A stretch of DNA of 56,236 nt from Thiomargarita sp. GTDB lineage: Bacteria; Pseudomonadota; Gammaproteobacteria; Beggiatoales; Beggiatoaceae. Of the stretch, positions 35,322-44,446 are shown piece by piece. The stretch covers positions 1 through 56,236 of the forward strand of contig DYNP01000011.1 in NCBI GenBank assembly GCA_020721005.1, in the 5' to 3' direction. How positions within the stretch are numbered: the first letter of the stretch is position 1; the number at the start of each line of letters is the position of its first letter. The notes under the pieces are model-generated. The model made no database searches. It was not told the origin of the DNA and saw nothing but the letters and a program-made list of their open reading frames with translations. The translations under genes and the position numbers were made by a program.

Positions 35322-36077
35322 TCAGGACTTCGCCGCTTGGCAAATGGTGATAAATTCTTCGGCTTTCAATGCCGCGCCCCCAATTAAACCGCCGTCAATA
35401 TCTGGCATGGCAAACAGTTCTGCGGCATTGCTGCCTTTCACACTTCCGCCATATAAAATTTGTACTTTTTGGGCAATATCCGCGTCATATCGAGCCAGTT
35501 GTTGACGAATGAAGGCGTGCATTTCTTGAGCTTGTTGAGGACTGGCAGTTTTACCAGTGCCAATGGCCCAGACGGGTTCATAGGCAATTACGCCTTTATT
35601 GAAGGACCCAATTCCAGTCAATTTCAACACTGCTTCCAATTGACGTCCAACCACTTGTTCAGTTTGGTTGGCTTCCCGCTCTTCCAGCAATTCTCCTACA
35701 CATAGGATAGGAATCATGCCCGCTTTTTGAGTGGCTACCCATTTTTTGGCAATGAGATCGTCAGTTTCTCCATAAATATGACGGCGTTCTGAGTGGCCAA
35801 TAATCACATATTTGCAGCGAAAATCTGCCAACATGCCAGTGGCAATTTCTCCCGTAAACGCACCAGGCGCCTCATGAGAGACATTTTGTGCTCCCCAAGT
35901 GATAGACGTATTACCTAAAGAGGAGCTGACTTGAAACAAATAGACAAAGGGGGGACAAACTCCCACCTCTGCTGATGGCACTGTAGGAATGGCTTGCTTA
36001 ATTCCTTCCAACAAAGATTGAATACTGGCGATAGAGCCATTCATTTTCCAATTGCCGACGACTAATGGTTGACGCAT
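35322..36077 (-). CDS. tpiA: Triosephosphate isomerase
   Basis: TpiA interconverts dihydroxyacetone phosphate and glyceraldehyde 3-phosphate in glycolysis and the Calvin cycle. From ATG 36077 it is 251 residues, the normal length; an in-frame start at 36113 adds 12 residues without homology. Active-site Lys is in NWKMNG, His in IIGHSERR and Glu in AYEPVWAIGTGK. The phosphate-gripper loop GGSVKGSNA and GGLIGGAAL are intact. AAGGGG precedes the start. Confidence 0.97.
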   Translation of the reverse strand: MRQPLVVGNWKMNGSIASIQSLLEGIKQAIPTVPSAEVGVCPPFVYLFQVSSSLGNTSITWGAQNVSHEAPGAFTGEIATGMLADFRCKYVIIGHSERRHIYGETDDLIAKKWVATQKAGMIPILCVGELLEEREANQTEQVVGRQLEAVLKLTGIGSFNKGVIAYEPVWAIGTGKTASPQQAQEMHAFIRQQLARYDADIAQKVQILYGGSVKGSNAAELFAMPDIDGGLIGGAALKAEEFITICQAAKS

Positions 36078-36134
36078 CCTGTTCCCCTTAATTAAATAAC
36101 AGTAGTGTAACAATGAGTTGTTGAAAATGCAAAT

Positions 36135-36821
36135 TTAACGACGCAAGATAGCCCACCACCGCCAGAAATTGAGTAAGCTGGCAAGTGAACTGGCAATGTA
36201 GGTTAAGGCACAAGCGGTTAAAATGGTTCGCGCGGCTTGTTGATCCGCTTTAGATAGCAGTTGAATTTGTCCCAACAAGGGTAAGGCGCGCTTAAAACTG
36301 GCGTCCCATTCCACGGGTAAGGTTAAAATGTGTACGATAACAGAAGTGCCTAAGGTCAGCAATCCGCCTAAAATCATCAGTATACCCACACTTGGAATGC
36401 GCAGAAAAATAGTGACGATGGGGGTCAAAACCAATAGGGCGGCGCCAATTTTTTCCGCTTTTTCCGCAAAGCTGACCCACTTCATCCGCCTTGAAAAAGG
36501 TGGATACTGAATATGGTCTTGAATGGCATGTCCCACTTCATGGGAGGCAACCACCCAGGCAGTCAGAGTTCTACTCTGCCAATAAGGTTGGCTCAGGCGC
36601 ACAGCCTTTTTGGCCGGATCATAATGATCCCCGAACTCAGTTATCTCTAGCTTTACTGAGTTTAATCGGAGTCTATTGAGTAGATTTTGGGCAAATTCAT
36701 TTCCAGTATAAGGCAAATCCGCTCTCTCTTGATGGTAGCGATGCAAGGTACGCCTGGCCCACCATTGAGGGGCAAATAGTAAGAGGATAAATAATATCAC
36801 TAAAACAATCAATATGATCAT
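36135..36821 (-). CDS. YugP-type membrane zinc metallopeptidase (DUF2265)
   Basis: The 228-residue protein has an N-terminal helix (about 2-16), a zinc-binding HExxH motif in VVASHEVGHAIQDH and two to three further helices (about 125-165 and 200-220). TGNEFAQNLLNRL and DHYDPAKKAVRLSQPYWQSR match the putative neutral zinc metallopeptidase family PF04298. The substrate is unknown, with membrane-protein quality control often suggested. It lies upstream of tpiA on the same strand, 57 bp away. Confidence 0.88.
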   Translation of the reverse strand: MIILIVLVILFILLLFAPQWWARRTLHRYHQERADLPYTGNEFAQNLLNRLRLNSVKLEITEFGDHYDPAKKAVRLSQPYWQSRTLTAWVVASHEVGHAIQDHIQYPPFSRRMKWVSFAEKAEKIGAALLVLTPIVTIFLRIPSVGILMILGGLLTLGTSVIVHILTLPVEWDASFKRALPLLGQIQLLSKADQQAARTILTACALTYIASSLASLLNFWRWWAILRR

Positions 36822-37165
36822 AATTAAGCTTCCATAAAAAATGAACAGTAAATTTTTAGGGCGTATTTTTCAGCCACGGCAAAATTTGGGTTAACCATGA
36901 TCCAAAAACCACAGAATAGTGTAAAATTCAGATGCTCACCTTACACAACATCAAGGGGGTTGATAGGGAAAAATCCTATTTATCCCTTACTTTTTTCCGG
37001 AATGAGCCATACTGTCCTACCTTTCCTAACTCAACACACAAATTGATTTTTAACCTTGCCGGAAGGCGAGTTAAACCCACTCATTTCCCAATCTTTAACT
37101 GGTGGGTAGAAAACTGCCACCCCACAAAATTCACTCAACTCGTCAAATAATACTTAAGGGGAGAA
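36822..37165. other. Intergenic spacer, divergent promoters
   Basis: It separates the leftward peptidase from the rightward nuclease-like gene. A 72-codon frame at 36932-37150 has no ribosome-binding site or recognisable features and is not called. Nothing else is evident. Confidence 0.5.
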
Positions 37166-38209
37166 TTGACCTTGGAAAATAAATTGTTTAACCGTTTATT
37201 TACCCATTCCACCTACAACTTGGAGGAATTTACCACAGAGGTGCTGGCAGGAGTCTTGCGTTCCGATCAAACCCTGTTAGATAATTTCGTCAACAAAGTC
37301 CTAAAAATTGAAGGCCGCAATTTCAATGTAGAAACCCAACAAAGTCACCTGAATATTCAACCGGATATGGTGTTTTCTAACAAGGAAATCCTCTGTTTCC
37401 TACAAAGTAAAGTCGATAGTTTTGTAGAGACCGCCCAGCTTGAAAAGTTAAAAAATGCCTTGAATGTTCAATCTGAATCCTACGACGTTTATTTGAGATA
37501 TTGTACCAAACAGTATGCCCATAAGTCAATCAAGGGTATTAACTTCGATCAATTCCGTTGGGAGGACATTTTCCTCTTTTTGCAGACTACCTATTCGAGC
37601 AACCCCCTTGTCAAGGAATTTCTCTATTTTCTTGAGGATAAAGATATGAACCGTGTCGAAGAGCTGAACGCTGGGGATTTGACTGCCATGGCCACCTTCT
37701 CGCAAACCATAAAAAAAATGGATGCCTGCCTCAATTCAGTCGCTGCTGAATTCACCGAACTCTTTGACGCTCCTACCATTGGCGCTCCCAAACAAACTCG
37801 AGAACGTCTGCAGGACTTGATCAAATATGAGCAATATCACATGACCAAAGCCCCCTTGCTTCACGGTGGCGAAGGCGAATTTGGCTGGTCAGATGTGCGT
37901 ATTTGCCTATCCTACCATGAAACCAAGGCTCACCTGCTGGTTTGGTATTGGTGCGGTCGCACTCACTCCCAATATGAACTGTTCAAAAAGCTATTCAAAC
38001 AACATCAACGCCTATTTGAAAACACCACTGACTTCTTGGTCCAAGACAAACCCGATTGGTTTGTCATTGCTTTCAAAAAACCCTTAGCCGAATTTGAGAA
38101 ACAACCCAAACCCCTACAAGCCGTTCACAACTGGTTTGTAGAACAAATGCGTACCCTCAAACAATTCTCCGAGAAAACACCCGAATTGGATTGGAACTTG
38201 CCTCGATAA
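37166..38209 (+). CDS. PD-(D/E)XK nuclease-superfamily-like protein with QXK variant
   Basis: About 347 residues starting at TTG 37166, supported by AAGGGGAG seven bases upstream. The N-terminal part (residues about 15-100) has the layout of PDDEXK-like proteins: FTTEVLAGVLRSD, then PDMVFSNKEILCFLQSKVDS, where the usual (I/V)E(N/A)K is LQSK, with Gln in the second acidic position. QLEKLKNAL follows. The C-terminal half (about 200-347) has no known domain. It may be an inactive or modified defence nuclease. It stands alone upstream of alaC. Confidence 0.6.
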   Translation: MTLENKLFNRLFTHSTYNLEEFTTEVLAGVLRSDQTLLDNFVNKVLKIEGRNFNVETQQSHLNIQPDMVFSNKEILCFLQSKVDSFVETAQLEKLKNALNVQSESYDVYLRYCTKQYAHKSIKGINFDQFRWEDIFLFLQTTYSSNPLVKEFLYFLEDKDMNRVEELNAGDLTAMATFSQTIKKMDACLNSVAAEFTELFDAPTIGAPKQTRERLQDLIKYEQYHMTKAPLLHGGEGEFGWSDVRICLSYHETKAHLLVWYWCGRTHSQYELFKKLFKQHQRLFENTTDFLVQDKPDWFVIAFKKPLAEFEKQPKPLQAVHNWFVEQMRTLKQFSEKTPELDWNLPR

Positions 38210-38342
38210 ATCTCCCCTCAAACCATTAACCCATTTCAGAAAATCCCAAGACTGGTCGCCCTTCTAAGGACTTCCAGTCTTCTCAATTTCAGAACGCCCA
38301 AGATTGACAACTCCCAAATTATAGACAACAAGGACTGCTCAC

Positions 38343-39521
38343 TTGAACTCCGAATTTCCACGCATCAAACGCCTCCCCCAATATGTGTTTAGCATCGTCA
38401 CCGAACTCAAAGCCCAAGCTCGGGCAAGAGGAGAGGATATTATCGACTTTGGCATGGGCAACCCCGATCAACCCACCCCCAAACACATTGTTGACAAACT
38501 GATTGAAGTCGCCCAACGCAAAGACACCCATCGCTACTCAGCCTCCAAAGGCATTCCCCGACTAAGACGCGCCATGGCCAACTGGTATGCGCGTCGCTAC
38601 AACGTCACCCTAGACCCTGAAAAAGAAGTCATTGTCACCATCGGTTCCAAAGAGGGACTCTCCCATCTTGCCCTAGCCACAGTCGAACCCGGTGACTCTG
38701 TACTCGTGCCCAATCCTGCCTATCCCATTCATCCCTATGGCTTTGTCATCGCTGGAGCTGACATTCGACACATTCCCCTAATGCCTGGCATCGACTTCTT
38801 CTCAGAACTCTCCAAGGCAATCACAGACTCTTGGCCGCGGCCCAAAATGCTCGTTCTCAACTTTCCAGGTAACCCCACTGCCCAATGTGTGGAACTCGAC
38901 TTTTTTGAAAAAGTAGTTGCCATCGCGCGCGAACACCAAATCTGGGTCATCCACGATTTAGCCTATGCTGACCTGGTCTTTGATGGCTATGTAGCTCCCT
39001 CCATCTTACAAGTCCCAGGCGCTAAAGATCTGGCTGTAGAATCATTCTCCCTCTCCAAAAGTTACAACATGCCGGGGTGGAGAGTAGGCTTTATGTCAGG
39101 CAATGCCACCCTCATTTCCGCCCTAACTCGCATGAAATCCTATCTCGACTACGGTACATTTACCCCCATTCAAGTGGCTGCCATTACTGCTTTGGAAGAT
39201 TCCCAAGATTGCGTACGAGAAATTCGAGACATGTATTGGGAACGAAGAGATGTATTATGTGAAGGTCTCAGTAGTCTGGGTTGGAAAGTCGAAAAACCCA
39301 AAGCCACCATGTTCCTGTGGGCTCCCATTCCCGAACCCTATAAAGCCATGGGTTCCCTGGAATTTTGCAAAAAACTGATCAAAGAGGCCAAAGTAGCCGT
39401 TTCCCCTGGCATTGGCTTTGGCAGTTACGGTGATGAGTACGTGCGTTTTGCCCTCATTGAAAACCCACATCGAATTCGACAAGCTCTGCGAGGAATTCGG
39501 GACCTGCTTCGTAAAATCTAA
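38343..39521 (+). CDS. alaC: Glutamate-pyruvate (alanine) aminotransferase AlaC
   Basis: The 392-residue class I/II PLP aminotransferase aligns well with E. coli Ala[76 protein letters not shown] and [15 protein letters not shown], with the PLP lysine at Lys239. It makes alanine from pyruvate and glutamate. The start is TTG 38343 with AAGGA about eight bases upstream. hom follows, an arrangement seen in other gammaproteobacteria, although a 211-bp gap with a hairpin separates them here. Confidence 0.95.
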   Translation: MNSEFPRIKRLPQYVFSIVTELKAQARARGEDIIDFGMGNPDQPTPKHIVDKLIEVAQRKDTHRYSASKGIPRLRRAMANWYARRYNVTLDPEKEVIVTIGSKEGLSHLALATVEPGDSVLVPNPAYPIHPYGFVIAGADIRHIPLMPGIDFFSELSKAITDSWPRPKMLVLNFPGNPTAQCVELDFFEKVVAIAREHQIWVIHDLAYADLVFDGYVAPSILQVPGAKDLAVESFSLSKSYNMPGWRVGFMSGNATLISALTRMKSYLDYGTFTPIQVAAITALEDSQDCVREIRDMYWERRDVLCEGLSSLGWKVEKPKATMFLWAPIPEPYKAMGSLEFCKKLIKEAKVAVSPGIGFGSYGDEYVRFALIENPHRIRQALRGIRDLLRKI

Positions 39522-39573
39522 TTCCCTGATTTACAGGAAAATTGAGCCACCTCTTATCTCAAGTGAGGCAAGG

Positions 39574-39597
39574 TGGGCAATGCACAAAAATTGCCCA
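39574..39597 (+). terminator. Stem-loop between alaC and hom
   Basis: TGGGCAAT and ATTGCCCA form an 8-bp perfect stem with an 8-base loop, 52 bases after alaC stops. There is no long T-run. It may attenuate rather than end read-through into hom. Confidence 0.45.
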
Positions 39598-39732
39598 TCC
39601 TAACTGACTGACCCCCCTGACTTTAAAGAAAATTATTTTACCTCTTGCGACCTGACAGGTTTGAATTTGCATGATTGAAAAGGGGGGAGAAAACGTAAAA
39701 TTTTAAAAATCTTAACCATTAAAGGAGAAAAC

Positions 39733-41073
39733 ATGTTAAATCCCATCAAAGTTGGAATCTTAGGTCTCGGTACAGTGGGGGGAGGCACTGTCCACATTTT
39801 ACAACACAATGCCGAAGAAATTGCTCGCCGTGCAGGGCGAGGTATTGTGGTCAGTCATGCCTGTGCCAAGGAATTGAATAAAACTCATCCTTACAATACC
39901 GACTCCATACAACTCACTTCACAATTGGCTGAAGTGGTTAATCAACCCGAAGTGGATATCATCATTGAATTACTCGGTGGGACCACGGTGGCTAGGGAAT
40001 TGACTTTACAAGCCATTGCCAATGGCAAACACGTGGTCACAGCCAATAAAGCCCTCATTGCCAAACATGGCAATGAAATCTTTGCCGCGGCTGAAAAACA
40101 AGGGGTGATGGTTGCTTTTGAAGCCAGTGTTGGAGGTGGAATTCCCATCATCAAGGCTTTGCGAGAAGGGTTGGCGGCCAATAAAATCAAATGGGTAGCT
40201 GGCATCATTAACGGCACCAGCAATTTCATTTTGACCGAAATGCGCAATAAGGGCCGAGAATTTTCCGATGTGCTAAAGGAAGCACAGACTTTAGGCTATG
40301 CCGAACAAGATCCCACTTTTGATATTGAAGGCATTGATGCTGCTCATAAATTGACCATTCTTGCTTCCCTCAGTTTTGGTATTCCCTTGCAATTTGAGAA
40401 GGCCTATACCGAAGGCATCACCAAAATCACTGCGGAAGATGTGGGCTATGCCGATGAATTGGGTTATCGCATCAAGTTATTGGGTATTGCCAAACGCATT
40501 CAAAAAACCACTGCCCAAGGGGTGGAGGAAGGCATAGAAGTGCGTGTCCATCCCACCTTTGTACCCAGACGTCACCTGCTGGCTAATGTGGAGGGCGTAA
40601 TGAATGCCGTACTGGTGCAATCGGATATGTTGGGACAATCACTATATTACGGAGCAGGCGCCGGTGCCCTGGCCACTGGTTCCGCCATCGTAGCTGATTT
40701 GGTTGACATTGTGCGCGCTTTAACCACTGATTCTGGCAATCGAGTGCCGCACTTAGCCTTCCAACCCAGTGGCCTATCGGATTTACCCATTCTCCCCATT
40801 TCAGAAATCAACAGCGCCTATTACCTGCGCATGACTGCCTTAGATCGGGTGGGGGTGTTGGCCCAAGTGGCCGGTATTCTCAGTCAAAATGGCATCAGCA
40901 TTGAGGCAATCCGCCAAAAAGAACCTACTGCGGGCAATGCAAGGGTCTCTATTGTGCTGGTGACCCATAAAGTGGCGGAAAAACAAGCAGATAAAGCCAT
41001 TGCTGCCATTGAACAGTTGGAAGGTATCAGTGGCCAAGTGATGCGCATTCGTCTGGAAAGTTTAGAAGGTTAA
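39733..41073 (+). CDS. hom: Homoserine dehydrogenase
   Basis: Hom reduces aspartate semialdehyde to homoserine, feeding threonine and methionine synthesis. The 446-residue protein has the nucleotide-binding VGILGLGTVGGG (residues 7-18), ATANKALIAKHG-like VTANKALIAKHG, VGGGIPIIKALREG and the catalytic EGIDAAHKLTILASLSFG. The C-terminal ACT domain (about 350-440, DRVGVLAQVAGILSQNGISI) suggests feedback control by threonine. AGGAG lies six bases before the ATG. It is not fused to aspartokinase, and thrC does not follow. Confidence 0.97.
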   Translation: MLNPIKVGILGLGTVGGGTVHILQHNAEEIARRAGRGIVVSHACAKELNKTHPYNTDSIQLTSQLAEVVNQPEVDIIIELLGGTTVARELTLQAIANGKHVVTANKALIAKHGNEIFAAAEKQGVMVAFEASVGGGIPIIKALREGLAANKIKWVAGIINGTSNFILTEMRNKGREFSDVLKEAQTLGYAEQDPTFDIEGIDAAHKLTILASLSFGIPLQFEKAYTEGITKITAEDVGYADELGYRIKLLGIAKRIQKTTAQGVEEGIEVRVHPTFVPRRHLLANVEGVMNAVLVQSDMLGQSLYYGAGAGALATGSAIVADLVDIVRALTTDSGNRVPHLAFQPSGLSDLPILPISEINSAYYLRMTALDRVGVLAQVAGILSQNGISIEAIRQKEPTAGNARVSIVLVTHKVAEKQADKAIAAIEQLEGISGQVMRIRLESLEG

Positions 41074-41078
41074 AAACG

Positions 41079-41120
41079 CCCATTCCCACTTGATCACCAA
41101 ATTAAATGATCGGGAATGGG
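41079..41120. terminator. Bidirectional stem-loop between hom and the DUF2058 gene
   Basis: CCCATTCCC and GGGAATGGG form a 9-bp stem, with an inner GATC...GATC pairing. The structure covers the last codons of the leftward gene and the 3' flank of hom, and is suited to convergent transcription. Confidence 0.6.
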
Positions 41121-41672
41121 AGGTGACAACTCTGGGTCACCAGAATCAAGATGCCTTGTCAGGGGCACGGGAACATGAAAACACACCAATAATTCCGGAG
41201 CCCGATCCTGGATTTTTTGGACAATGTTGGCGGGGACCAAATGATAACGTTCATCCAGCACCGTGATGGCCAATTGACCCAAAGCCAACTGTTGGCGTTG
41301 GTCCCGGGTGACCCTGACCGTTTTGATATAACGATGTTCAACAAAATGATAACCAGAATCTGCCTCTGGATCATTGACAAAGTAACATTCGATCAACTGG
41401 CGAATCTGCACCAATTGTTCTCGTTGTTGTCGCTCCAACTCTCGCTGTTGATTTAAAATTTTAGCCTTGGCAATTTCCTCTTCACGAGCCTTAGCAGCCA
41501 AATAGGCGGCCGATTCTGGATCAACGACCTCTGCCACCCCCTGCTTCTGATTCCTCCGTTTCTGCTTTTGAACTTGATGAGTTTTAGACTTAACTTCACT
41601 GTCAACTGCTTTTGCCTGGTCCTGAGTCACCAAACCTTTTTTAAGTAATTGATCACGCAGCGAATTGCTCAT
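41094..41672 (-). CDS. YaiL-family DUF2058 protein
   Basis: The 192-residue protein begins SNSLRDQLLKKGLVTQDQAK, followed by a lysine-rich segment (KTHQVQKQKRRNQKQ) and a long charged helix (about 55-95), then a folded C-terminus with YHFVEHRYIKTVRVT and LGQLAITVLDERYHLVPA. This is the gammaproteobacterial DUF2058 (YaiL) architecture, usually described as a nucleoprotein or polynucleotide-associated protein with unknown activity. It diverges from thiE and is convergent with hom. Confidence 0.9.
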   Translation of the reverse strand: MSNSLRDQLLKKGLVTQDQAKAVDSEVKSKTHQVQKQKRRNQKQGVAEVVDPESAAYLAAKAREEEIAKAKILNQQRELERQQREQLVQIRQLIECYFVNDPEADSGYHFVEHRYIKTVRVTRDQRQQLALGQLAITVLDERYHLVPANIVQKIQDRAPELLVCFHVPVPLTRHLDSGDPELSPPIPDHLIW

Positions 41673-41801
41673 AATAGGTCCTTTAAAATTGTTTAACTAT
41701 TCTCTTTCCATCATGTCAATAAGACAGTGAGGAAAACCAATAAACTGCTTGCATAAGTTCGCGTTGATTGATGACACCCCCTATTTTTCAGGATAATTGT
41801 T

Positions 41802-42425
41802 ATGTCAACACATATTAAGGGATTATATGCCATTGCAGATACCGCATTGATTCCCCCCCATCACCTGATTGACGCCGTGGAACAAGCCATACAGGGAGGG
41901 GCTCGTCTCATCCAATATCGAGACAAGTCCAAAGATTTCAACCTGCGTTATCAGCAAGCCCTTGCCCTGCAAGCCACTTGCCAGCGTTACCAAGTCCCTT
42001 TGATCATCAATGATGATATGCAATTGGCTCAACAAGTTCAAGCCGCGGGTGTGCATCTGGGTCGGGACGATGTCACAATTGAAATTGCCAGGGCCAAATT
42101 GGGTCACACGGCAATTATCGGCATTTCTTGTTACAATCAACTGTCTTTGGCAATGGCGGCAGTTGATAACGGCGCATCTTATGTGGCGTTTGGACGGTTT
42201 TTCCCTTCTCAAACCAAACCAGAAGCAGTACATGCTTCTTTGGAATTACTGCAACAAGCCCATCGTCAACTGACTTGTCCCATTGTTGCCATTGGAGGCA
42301 TTACCCCTGACAATGCCACACCATTATTACAAGCCGGTGCCGACAGTTTGGCCGTGATTCAAGGACTGTTTGGCCACTCCAATATCCGCTTGGCTGCTTA
42401 TAACTACGCCAGTTTATTTAATTGA
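41802..42425 (+). CDS. thiE: Thiamine-phosphate synthase
   Basis: ThiE couples the thiazole phosphate and pyrimidine pyrophosphate to give thiamine phosphate. The 207-residue TIM barrel has [34 protein letters not shown] followed by [28 protein letters not shown] and [11 protein letters not shown], all active-site loops. AGGA lies eight bases before the ATG. No TPP riboswitch (thi-box) is recognisable in the 129-bp leader. hemL follows after ten bases, a conserved gammaproteobacterial pair. Confidence 0.96.
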   Translation: MSTHIKGLYAIADTALIPPHHLIDAVEQAIQGGARLIQYRDKSKDFNLRYQQALALQATCQRYQVPLIINDDMQLAQQVQAAGVHLGRDDVTIEIARAKLGHTAIIGISCYNQLSLAMAAVDNGASYVAFGRFFPSQTKPEAVHASLELLQQAHRQLTCPIVAIGGITPDNATPLLQAGADSLAVIQGLFGHSNIRLAAYNYASLFN

Positions 42426-42435
42426 GGACTTATTT

Positions 42436-43722
42436 ATGACCACTTCTTCCTACTTTGCAGAAGCCCAACAGTATATCCCAGGGGGGGTCAATTCCCCAGT
42501 CCGTGCTTTTAAGGGAGTTGGAGGAGACCCCGTTTTTATACAACGAGCTGCCGGAGCTTACTTTTATGACCCAGAAGATCGAGCGTATATCGACTACGTG
42601 GGCTCTTGGGGATGTATGATTGTTGGGCATGCCCATCCCACGGTGATCGAAGCCGTACAAAAAGCGGCCACTCGGGGCTTAAGCTTTGGCGCCCCCACAT
42701 TGCTGGAGACTCAGTTGGCGAAGCGCATCTGTGAACTGATACCCTCCATAGATCTGGTGCGAATGGTCAATTCGGGAACAGAAGCGACGATGAGTGCCAT
42801 TCGTTTGGCAAGAGGTTATACAGGGCGCGATAAAATTGTGAAATTTACGGGCTGTTACCATGGCCATGCGGATTCCCTGTTGGTAAAAGCGGGTTCCGGC
42901 GTGCTAACTTTGGGCCTGCCTAACAGTCCCGGCGTGCCGGCAGTCTTGGCTCAGCACACCTTAAGTTTAAATTATAATGACTTGGCGCAGGTGAGGGCAG
43001 TATTTTCAGAGATGGGAGAGCAGATTGCAGCCATCATCGTGGAACCTGTGGCAGGGAATATGAACTGTGTACCCCCCTTGCCCGATTTTTTACCCGGATT
43101 ACGAACTATTTGTGATGAATATGGGACGGTATTAATTTTTGACGAGGTGATGACTGGATTTCGCGTCGCTTTGGGGGGAGCGCAGTCCTATTACCAGGTC
43201 ACTCCTGATTTGACCACCCTGGGTAAAGTGATTGGGGGAGGCATGCCAGTGGGCGCCTTCGGGGGTAAACGATCGATCATGGAATATTGTGCACCTTTGG
43301 GACCGGTGTATCAAGCGGGGACCCTGTCTGGAAATCCTATCGCTATGACGGCTGGTTTGGCGACTTTGTCAGTGCTCAGTGATCCCCATTTCTTTGTGGA
43401 ATTGAGCGTCAAAACTGATAATTTTGTCAAAGATTTAATGGCCTTAGGCAAATCCGCGGGAATTCCCCTGTTGGGAACCTCAGTGGGTGGAATGTTTGGA
43501 TTATTTTTTACTGAGGCTCACACAGTTGAAAATTTTGAACAAGTCAGTCAATGTAATGTGGAGCGTTTCAAACGCTTCTTTCACGGCATGCTGCAACGAG
43601 GAGTTTATTTAGCCCCTTCAGCATTTGAAGCCGGTTTTATGTCTGCAGCCCATGATGCACAAGTGATTGAATTGACTTTACAAGCTGCCGAAGCGGCCTT
43701 GGCTGAATTGTGGCTGGAGTAG
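42436..43722 (+). CDS. hemL: Glutamate-1-semialdehyde 2,1-aminomutase
   Basis: HemL converts glutamate 1-semialdehyde to 5-aminolevulinate in C5-pathway heme synthesis. From ATG 42436 (GAGGA upstream) it has 428 residues, the family norm; an earlier frame start at 42370 inside thiE is rejected. Landmarks are [60 protein letters not shown] and the PLP lysine in [14 protein letters not shown]. The final codons and stop (TGGCTGGAGTAG) fall in a copy of the interspersed GGAGT-GAGGCTTTAGCCGG repeat, so a repeat now terminates the gene. Confidence 0.97.
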   Translation: MTTSSYFAEAQQYIPGGVNSPVRAFKGVGGDPVFIQRAAGAYFYDPEDRAYIDYVGSWGCMIVGHAHPTVIEAVQKAATRGLSFGAPTLLETQLAKRICELIPSIDLVRMVNSGTEATMSAIRLARGYTGRDKIVKFTGCYHGHADSLLVKAGSGVLTLGLPNSPGVPAVLAQHTLSLNYNDLAQVRAVFSEMGEQIAAIIVEPVAGNMNCVPPLPDFLPGLRTICDEYGTVLIFDEVMTGFRVALGGAQSYYQVTPDLTTLGKVIGGGMPVGAFGGKRSIMEYCAPLGPVYQAGTLSGNPIAMTAGLATLSVLSDPHFFVELSVKTDNFVKDLMALGKSAGIPLLGTSVGGMFGLFFTEAHTVENFEQVSQCNVERFKRFFHGMLQRGVYLAPSAFEAGFMSAAHDAQVIELTLQAAEAALAELWLE

Positions 43723-43829
43723 AGGCTTTAGCCGGTGGAGTCGAGGCTTTAGCCGGTTTGGAGTCTAGCCGGTTTGGAGTCTGTCTAGGCTTTAGCCGGC
43801 AAGGTAGCTGGAGTCAAGGTTTTAGATTG
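43714..43829. repeat. Degenerate arm-repeat cluster at the hemL end
   Basis: At least four partial arms of the 91-bp element family occur (GGAGTAGAGGCTTTAGCCGG, GGAGTCGAGGCTTTAGCCGG and shortened TTTGGAGTCTAGCCGG forms). No complete element or core is present. The first arm overlaps the hemL stop codon. Confidence 0.75.
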
Positions 43830-43876
43830 TCATAACCTGCGCAGAGAACAACTGGGCGGGTCTCTCTCTGTCCACG

Positions 43877-44446
43877 TTACTGAGCTTTGAGTAAAATACT
43901 TTCAATACCATTTTCTCTCAACGTGGTTCGAGTTTGGTTTAATGCCTCCAGATCGGTAAAGGGACCCACTTGTACCCGATACCAATTGTCTGCACCGCTG
44001 GTTGCTGCCGCTTCCACCTTGGCAGGAATGTTCAGATTGGTCGTCAAATGGTTCTTAAGTCCCTCGGCCTGTCGTTTTTCTCGAAAGGAACCGGTTTGTA
44101 ACAAGTAAGTGCCGGGCACCGTCACCGGCAAATCATCCTTGGTGGAGGGCGGGACTTTAACTTCAGCCTTGGGTAATAGGTCATAAAATTCAAAGCGTTC
44201 CGTTTTTTCTGCCCCGGCACTGCCCTTTTCCGGGGCAGTTGGTAATTGCACCAGTGGCGATTGAGTCCCAGGTGAACTGGGGGCTAAAGTGGTGACTGGG
44301 GGCTGAGTTGAGGATTGAGTGACCAAGGGCGCCAATTCCCGTAAATAAATTAAAAAGGAGATAAACATTCCAATGAGAATTCCTGCCAGTAACCAGGTCC
44401 AACGGGGTGGACAGCGCGGAGGGGGTTGAATTCGTCGAGCGGGCAT
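43877..44446 (-). CDS. SPOR-domain (FtsN-like) membrane protein
   Basis: The 189-residue bitopic protein has a basic proline-rich N-terminus (MPARRIQPPPRCPPRWTW), one helix (about 18-36), a linker with EFYDLLPKAEVKVPP and a C-terminal SPOR domain (about 110-186: GTYLLQTGSFREKRQAEGLK and WYRVQVGPFTDLEALNQTR). SPOR binds denuded septal peptidoglycan. The argS-SPOR order and the FYDLLPKAEV linker are typical of gammaproteobacterial FtsN-like proteins. Its ATG directly follows the argS stop (TAAATG), so they are coupled. Confidence 0.9.
   Translation of the reverse strand: MPARRIQPPPRCPPRWTWLLAGILIGMFISFLIYLRELAPLVTQSSTQPPVTTLAPSSPGTQSPLVQLPTAPEKGSAGAEKTERFEFYDLLPKAEVKVPPSTKDDLPVTVPGTYLLQTGSFREKRQAEGLKNHLTTNLNIPAKVEAAATSGADNWYRVQVGPFTDLEALNQTRTTLRENGIESILLKAQ

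Noticed and set aside
36932-37150. 72-codon ORF upstream of the nuclease-like gene
   Set aside because: No ribosome-binding site, no domain and composition like the surrounding spacer.
41690-41801. TPP riboswitch before thiE
   Set aside because: No CTGAGA or ACCTGATCTGG-like thi-box sequences are present in the 129-bp leader.
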